Source: Fidelibacterota bacterium (lineage in GTDB: Bacteria > Fidelibacterota > Marinisomatia > Marinisomatales > TCS55). From it: a stretch of 8,617 bases of DNA. Location: positions 1 to 8,617 of the forward strand of contig PAWC01000055.1 in the NCBI GenBank assembly GCA_002713385.1, given 5' to 3'. The position numbers were made by a program, and so were the translations under genes. This document shows positions 5,897 through 8,617 of the stretch, one piece after another. Under the pieces are notes generated by a model. The model was given only the letters and a program-made list of their open reading frames with translations, made no database searches and was not told the origin of the DNA. The stretch's first letter is position 1. Every line of letters starts with the position of its first letter.

Positions 5897-5920
5897 AAAA
5901 AAGGCTTACTTCAGGTAGCC
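5897..5920 (-). terminator. Intrinsic terminator-like hairpin after the M23 gene
   Basis: On the transcribed strand, GGCTAC (5920-5915) pairs with GTAAGCC (5909-5903), with one bulged A and a five-base loop. Six U residues (5902-5897) follow directly. The stem overlaps the last codons and TAA of the M23 peptidase gene. The position between two genes and the U-tract fit a moderate rho-independent terminator. It probably separates, fully or partly, the sigma factor-M23 unit from miaB-lapA-lapB-SPOR. The stem is short (six pairs), so read-through is plausible. Confidence 0.5.
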
Positions 5921-6844
5921 GGAGAAAAAATAATCCAATGGATTTTTAGGTGCCCCGTACTGGTGGACTTCATAATGAAGGTGAGGCCCATCCGACCTTC
6001 CGGTATTACCGGTGATTGCAATCAATTCTCCGCGTTTCAAATCCTGCCCGCGTTTTACTATAAATTTTGATAAATGAGCATATATGGTACGATAACCATT
6101 CCCATGATCGATTTTGATCACTTTCCCAAAACCGCCTTGATCACCAGCAAACTTTACTTTGCCATCAGCAGGGGCATAAATCTTTGTCCCTGTATTTACC
6201 GCAAAATCTAATCCATAATGATAGCGTACTTTTCCATTAAATGGATCTTCACGATAACCAAATCCCGATCCGAGGAAACCTTCCTGAACTGGCCGAATTG
6301 AAGGAATAACTTTTAAATTATCCGCATGATTGCGGACTTTATCAAACATGGTATTATAACTTTGTAATTCCAGTTTCACTCGTCGCGATATTGCATCAAC
6401 ATCTAATCCAAGTTCAGAAATCTTATCGGTGAAATCAGGCGCTATATCATTCATATTTGTCTTTCTAATGACTGTTCCTCCCACACCCATTTTACGAACG
6501 TCCCGATCAATCTGCGGTAAACCGGTATAGGTTCTAATTGCCTGATCCTTTTTTTCAATCGTACCGACTTGCCCTGATACATCTTCAAGCTGTGTCTGTA
6601 AATCAACTAATGTTTCAGTCAACCGTTCATAATTATCTCGCAAATCTTTCAATTTTGCTTTGTATAAAAGACCCGTGAGGGCATCAGCACTTAGGAAAAG
6701 TGTCACTGAAATAAATACGATACTAATTCCTAATATTCTCAAAAGCCTCTTATGGGAAAAATGAAACTGTCGCAGGTCCGAATCACGCTCGGATACAATG
6801 ATATAATTATGGTATTTATTGGGTCTTTTTTTGCGACGAAGCAT
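5906..6844 (-). CDS. Membrane-anchored M23 (LytM) peptidoglycan endopeptidase (312 aa)
   Basis: This is a zinc metallopeptidase that should cut peptidoglycan cross-links in the periplasm. A basic cytoplasmic N-terminus (residues 1-36) precedes one membrane helix (37-55) and a periplasmic coiled coil (about 61-100, DNYERLTETLVDLQTQLEDV), then a linker to about 185. The M23 domain covers about 190-303. Zinc ligands and catalytic residues are all visible: H209 and D213 in YHYGLD, H257 in YAHLSK, and H288/H290 in GPHLHYEV. GFGYREDPF, PADGKV, and the GNTGRSDGP segment are also typical. The enzyme is therefore likely active rather than a LytM activator. The coiled-coil-plus-LytM layout resembles MepM/EnvC-type proteins. 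AAGG (6858-6855) lies 10 bases before ATG 6844. The gene follows the sigma factor by 61 bases and ends in a terminator-like hairpin. The substrate bond is not deducible. Confidence 0.92.
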   Translation of the reverse strand: MLRRKKRPNKYHNYIIVSERDSDLRQFHFSHKRLLRILGISIVFISVTLFLSADALTGLLYKAKLKDLRDNYERLTETLVDLQTQLEDVSGQVGTIEKKDQAIRTYTGLPQIDRDVRKMGVGGTVIRKTNMNDIAPDFTDKISELGLDVDAISRRVKLELQSYNTMFDKVRNHADNLKVIPSIRPVQEGFLGSGFGYREDPFNGKVRYHYGLDFAVNTGTKIYAPADGKVKFAGDQGGFGKVIKIDHGNGYRTIYAHLSKFIVKRGQDLKRGELIAITGNTGRSDGPHLHYEVHQYGAPKNPLDYFFSGYLK

Positions 6845-6894
6845 AATTTATTCGCCTTGAGTATTTATGCAATTTACAAATTTGTTCATTAATC

Positions 6895-6906
6895 ATCCAT
6901 ATGGAT
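6895..6906. repeat. Perfect 12-bp palindrome at the sigma-factor stop
   Basis: ATCCATATGGAT is a perfect palindrome starting within the TGA stop codon of the sigma gene. A second perfect palindrome, ACAAATTTGT, lies in the same 61-base gap at 6875-6884. They could be operator half-sites for the M23 gene, or chance symmetry in AT-rich DNA. Confidence 0.3.
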
Positions 6907-7760
6907 CATTTAAGATATATTTTAAGTAATTGGGACCGTGTGCTGTGTCTCAGTCGCTGTAATCCACGTTTTTTAATTTGCCGTATCCGTTCCCCGGTTA
7001 ACCCCATAATTCTCCCGATTTCTTCTAAGTTTTTTGGGTCATCTCCATCCAAACCATAATACAGCCGCATCACTTCTTCCTCCCTCTCATCCAAGGTGTG
7101 TAATACACGGAAAATTTCTTCTTTTAAAGATTCAATAATAATAATTTTTTCTGGGCGATCATCCTCTGAAGTTAAAAAATCAATACGGGTCACATTGGAA
7201 TCTTCCATTGGTTCATCAAGAGAATAGGTACTGCCGTATGATCGGATCAGGTTTTCAATCCAGGAAATTGTTGTATCTGAAATTTCAGCCAATTCTTCCG
7301 AAGTAGGTTCCCGTCCATAAACTTGTTCCAGTTCCAAAGATTGGCGATAAAGTTTGCCCATATTATCGGTTACATTTGACGGCAACCTAATTGTTCGTCC
7401 TGTTTTATTAATAGCCTGACGAATACTTTGGGAAATCCACCACACAGCATAGGAAATGAATCGGAATCCCCTTGTTTCATCGAATCGCTGAACAGCCTTA
7501 ATTAATCCAAGATTTCCTTCATTAATCAAGTCCTCAAGGGGAATACCATATTTCTGGAATTTCTTTGCCACTGCCACTACAAATCGAAGATTGTGTGTAA
7601 CCAATTTGTTAATGGCATGCTTATCCCCAGCTTTTGCGCTTTGAGCCAGATGGACTTCTTCCTCATTGGAGAGGGGCTCCAGACTCTTTATTTCATGAAG
7701 GTATTGAGATAGGGCTGTTTTTTGTTTGGGTGAAAAAGATTTAGACTGCGGCAATGACAT
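6906..7760 (-). CDS. RpoD-type sigma-70 factor, short form (284 aa)
   Basis: This directs RNA polymerase to promoters. A region 1.2-like start (ALSQYLHEIKSLEPLSNEEEVHLAQ, 16-40) is followed by region 2 with NKLVTHNLRFVVAVAKKF, EDLINEGNLGLIKAV and FDETRGFRFISYAVWW (51-108), region 3 (about 120-180), and region 4.2 with NLEEIGRIMGLTGERIRQI (244-262). The acidic region 1.1 and non-conserved insert of E. coli RpoD are absent. The length is close to the roughly 287-aa primary sigma of Bacteroidota, and also to RpoS-like group 2 factors. Two usually invariant arginines are replaced: Ser110 in WWISQ (normally WWIRQ) and Gly256 in LTGERIRQ (normally TRERIRQ). The ATG overlaps the stop of the coiled-coil gene (TAATG). 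Whether it is the primary or an alternative factor cannot be settled here. Confidence 0.92.
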   Translation of the reverse strand: MSLPQSKSFSPKQKTALSQYLHEIKSLEPLSNEEEVHLAQSAKAGDKHAINKLVTHNLRFVVAVAKKFQKYGIPLEDLINEGNLGLIKAVQRFDETRGFRFISYAVWWISQSIRQAINKTGRTIRLPSNVTDNMGKLYRQSLELEQVYGREPTSEELAEISDTTISWIENLIRSYGSTYSLDEPMEDSNVTRIDFLTSEDDRPEKIIIIESLKEEIFRVLHTLDEREEEVMRLYYGLDGDDPKNLEEIGRIMGLTGERIRQIKKRGLQRLRHSTRSQLLKIYLK

Positions 7761-8194
7761 TATTCGGATTCTGGTGAATCCTTGATTTCCCCTGCTTCAG
7801 ATAATTCATCTTTAACCTGTGCTTCTTCCATATTTGCAGAAACTTCACTTTCTTGGATATTATATTCATCTTTGATTTTTTCTATTTCTTTTTCTTTTTC
7901 ACTGATTACAGATGAAATACTTTCGATTTCTTCCACATGGGAATAAAATTCCGTGTTCCCCGTAAAATTAACCATATTGTTATCTTTGGCCTGACCATAA
8001 ACTAATTTTCCTAGAGCTTCTTGTTGTTTACGGCGATCACGTTGAAGTTGATGAATTTCCAGTTTGATTTTACTTATCTTGGTTAATTCTTCCGTCTTGG
8101 CAACTGCCACCTTACTAACTTCTTCTGCTTTTTCAACAGCAGCACTGCTCCATTCTTTCATGTTTTGTTTTAAGTCATCCCAAAGTTTTGACAT
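7760..8194 (-). CDS. Charged coiled-coil hypothetical protein (144 aa)
   Basis: I do not recognise a named family. The protein is almost wholly helical and highly charged. An amphipathic N-terminal part (1-45, MSKLWDDLKQNMKEW and Ala/Glu/Lys repeats) leads to a coiled coil (about 42-65, IKLEIHQLQRDRRKQQEALG). A short LVYGQAKD segment (64-71), a second coiled coil (about 87-111) and a disordered acidic tail (112-144, ending SPESE) follow. It has no signal peptide, membrane helix or cysteine, so it should be cytoplasmic. 'KIKLEI..L..+....ALGK.VY' patterns recur in small uncharacterised bacterial proteins. Its stop TAA overlaps the sigma factor start (TAATG), so the two are probably translationally coupled; a link to sigma control is possible but not shown. 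The 44-base leader contains only a weak purine-rich GAGAG before ATG. Confidence 0.8.
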   Translation of the reverse strand: MSKLWDDLKQNMKEWSSAAVEKAEEVSKVAVAKTEELTKISKIKLEIHQLQRDRRKQQEALGKLVYGQAKDNNMVNFTGNTEFYSHVEEIESISSVISEKEKEIEKIKDEYNIQESEVSANMEEAQVKDELSEAGEIKDSPESE

Positions 8195-8238
8195 AGTACT
8201 CTCGCTTTTGCGTTATAATGATATAGGAATTTGAATGA

Positions 8239-8403
8239 TTAATCTTTTTTCAACAACATATTTGCAATATAAAATATGCCTGAACCAACAAAAAGCGCAT
8301 TTAGTTCAAGTATGACATTGTTATTTCGAATACCCCATACAAGCCCCGATAGCAAAATAATCATCGCAACAAACTGAATACTTCTAAGTAGGACGTATCT
8401 CAT
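8239..8403 (-). CDS. Small two-helix membrane protein (54 aa)
   Basis: An ATG at 8403-8401 opens a 54-codon frame ending in TAA at 8241-8239. The peptide starts MRYVLLRSIQFVAMIILLSG, runs through LVWGIRNNNVILELNA and ends with LFVGSGIFYIANMLLKKD. That gives one hydrophobic helix at about 10-24 and another at 36-50, separated by a short polar loop with Arg and Asn. The dibasic KKD end suggests a cytoplasmic C-terminus. It overlaps the preceding gene's end by 20 bases, a common arrangement in coupled genes, and is followed 44 bases later by the coiled-coil protein gene. The amphipathic pattern and placement in an otherwise empty 189-base stretch support a real gene. The family is not recognised; a small accessory membrane subunit is one guess. 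Confidence 0.6.
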   Translation of the reverse strand: MRYVLLRSIQFVAMIILLSGLVWGIRNNNVILELNALFVGSGIFYIANMLLKKD

Positions 8404-8617
8404 ATCGATGACTCATGTTTATCCAACGTAGCATATTTTTAAAGTTCCAGTCATATGCACTAGACAATATGGATAATGGATTGGATGATTCATAAAGTTT
8501 TTTCGCCAATACTCCCATTTGATAATCATTTAATCGTTCATATAAGATTCGGTTTATAAAGGATATTTTTCTTTTTTGGTTCAATTGAATTAAAATCGTT
8601 CGTGCTTCTGTTTTTTT
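8384..8617 (-). CDS. C-terminal 77 residues of an unrecognised protein (runs off right edge)
   Basis: The frame is open from the right edge (8617) to a TAG at 8386-8384, so the true start lies outside the window; an internal TTG at 8584 should not be taken as the start. The visible part begins KKTEARTILIQLNQKRK and continues through INRILYERLNDYQMGVLAKK, with LYESSNPLSILSSAYDWNF in the middle, ending MLRWINMSHRYEIRPT. It is helical, basic and aromatic-rich, with no Cys or membrane segment. I recognise no motif. The end overlaps the 54-aa membrane protein gene by 20 bases. It could be the tail of a cytoplasmic enzyme or nucleic-acid-binding protein, but the sequence does not say which. Confidence 0.6.
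   Translation of the reverse strand, partial: KKTEARTILIQLNQKRKISFINRILYERLNDYQMGVLAKKLYESSNPLSILSSAYDWNFKNMLRWINMSHRYEIRPT

Noticed and set aside
6845..6908. Possible selenocysteine read-through at the sigma factor TGA, since the frame stays open for about 29 codons and a palindrome follows
   Set aside because: The protein is already complete after region 4.2, the extension has no family similarity, and the palindrome is too short to be a bacterial SECIS hairpin.
8384..8584. A complete 66-aa gene starting at TTG 8584
   Set aside because: The frame remains open upstream to the window edge with similar composition, so this is more likely the end of a longer gene.
1..8617. Defence system, prophage, insertion sequence or CRISPR array
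   Set aside because: No transposase, integrase, nuclease or spacer-repeat pattern is seen; the gene content is housekeeping and envelope-related, and the only tandem repeat is coding.

Overview
The window is AT-rich bacterial chromosome in which every supported gene lies on the minus strand, so transcription runs from the right edge (8617) to the left. Intergenic gaps are short (none exceeds about 100 bases) and several stop/start codons overlap (ATGA, TGATG or TAATG), as in a streamlined, operon-rich genome. The organism is diderm: it has a LapA/LapB pair, a SPOR-domain protein and an M23 envelope peptidase. The short (284 aa) RpoD-type sigma factor without a long region 1.1 and the low GC suggest the FCB group, possibly a Marinimicrobia/SAR406-like marine lineage. 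That placement is inference only. No mobile element, CRISPR array, rRNA or phage gene is visible.

Layout in transcription order. (1) 8617-7760: the C-terminal end of an unrecognised gene, a short two-helix membrane protein of 54 aa overlapping it, then a charged coiled-coil protein. (2) 7760-6906: a sigma-70 factor whose start overlaps the coiled-coil stop. (3) 6844-5906: a membrane-anchored coiled-coil M23 (LytM) peptidase, ending in a terminator-like hairpin. (4) 5859-2326: miaB, lapA, lapB and a TPR-SPOR protein, a tightly packed block joining tRNA modification to envelope assembly. (5) 2296-2204: a selenocysteine tRNA (anticodon UCA, long variable arm). (6) 2178-899: a lysine-rich histone-H1-like protein with decapeptide repeats, a 71-aa two-helix membrane protein coupled to it, and a TIGR02206/YwaF-type membrane protein. 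(7) 800-1: a small exported hypothetical protein and the N-terminus of another unrecognised gene.

How it fits together: the right and central parts serve the cell envelope. The M23 enzyme cuts peptidoglycan, the SPOR protein should bind denuded septal glycans, and LapA/LapB in proteobacteria controls lipopolysaccharide synthesis through LpxC turnover. The points most worth a second look are the lone selC gene, the LapB homologue lacking the C-terminal rubredoxin-like zinc domain, unusual substitutions in the sigma factor's DNA-contacting helices, and a strong terminator-like hairpin inside the 5' end of the TIGR02206 gene. I did not find a clearly new multi-gene system such as a defence island; the window is mostly housekeeping with some unusual details.
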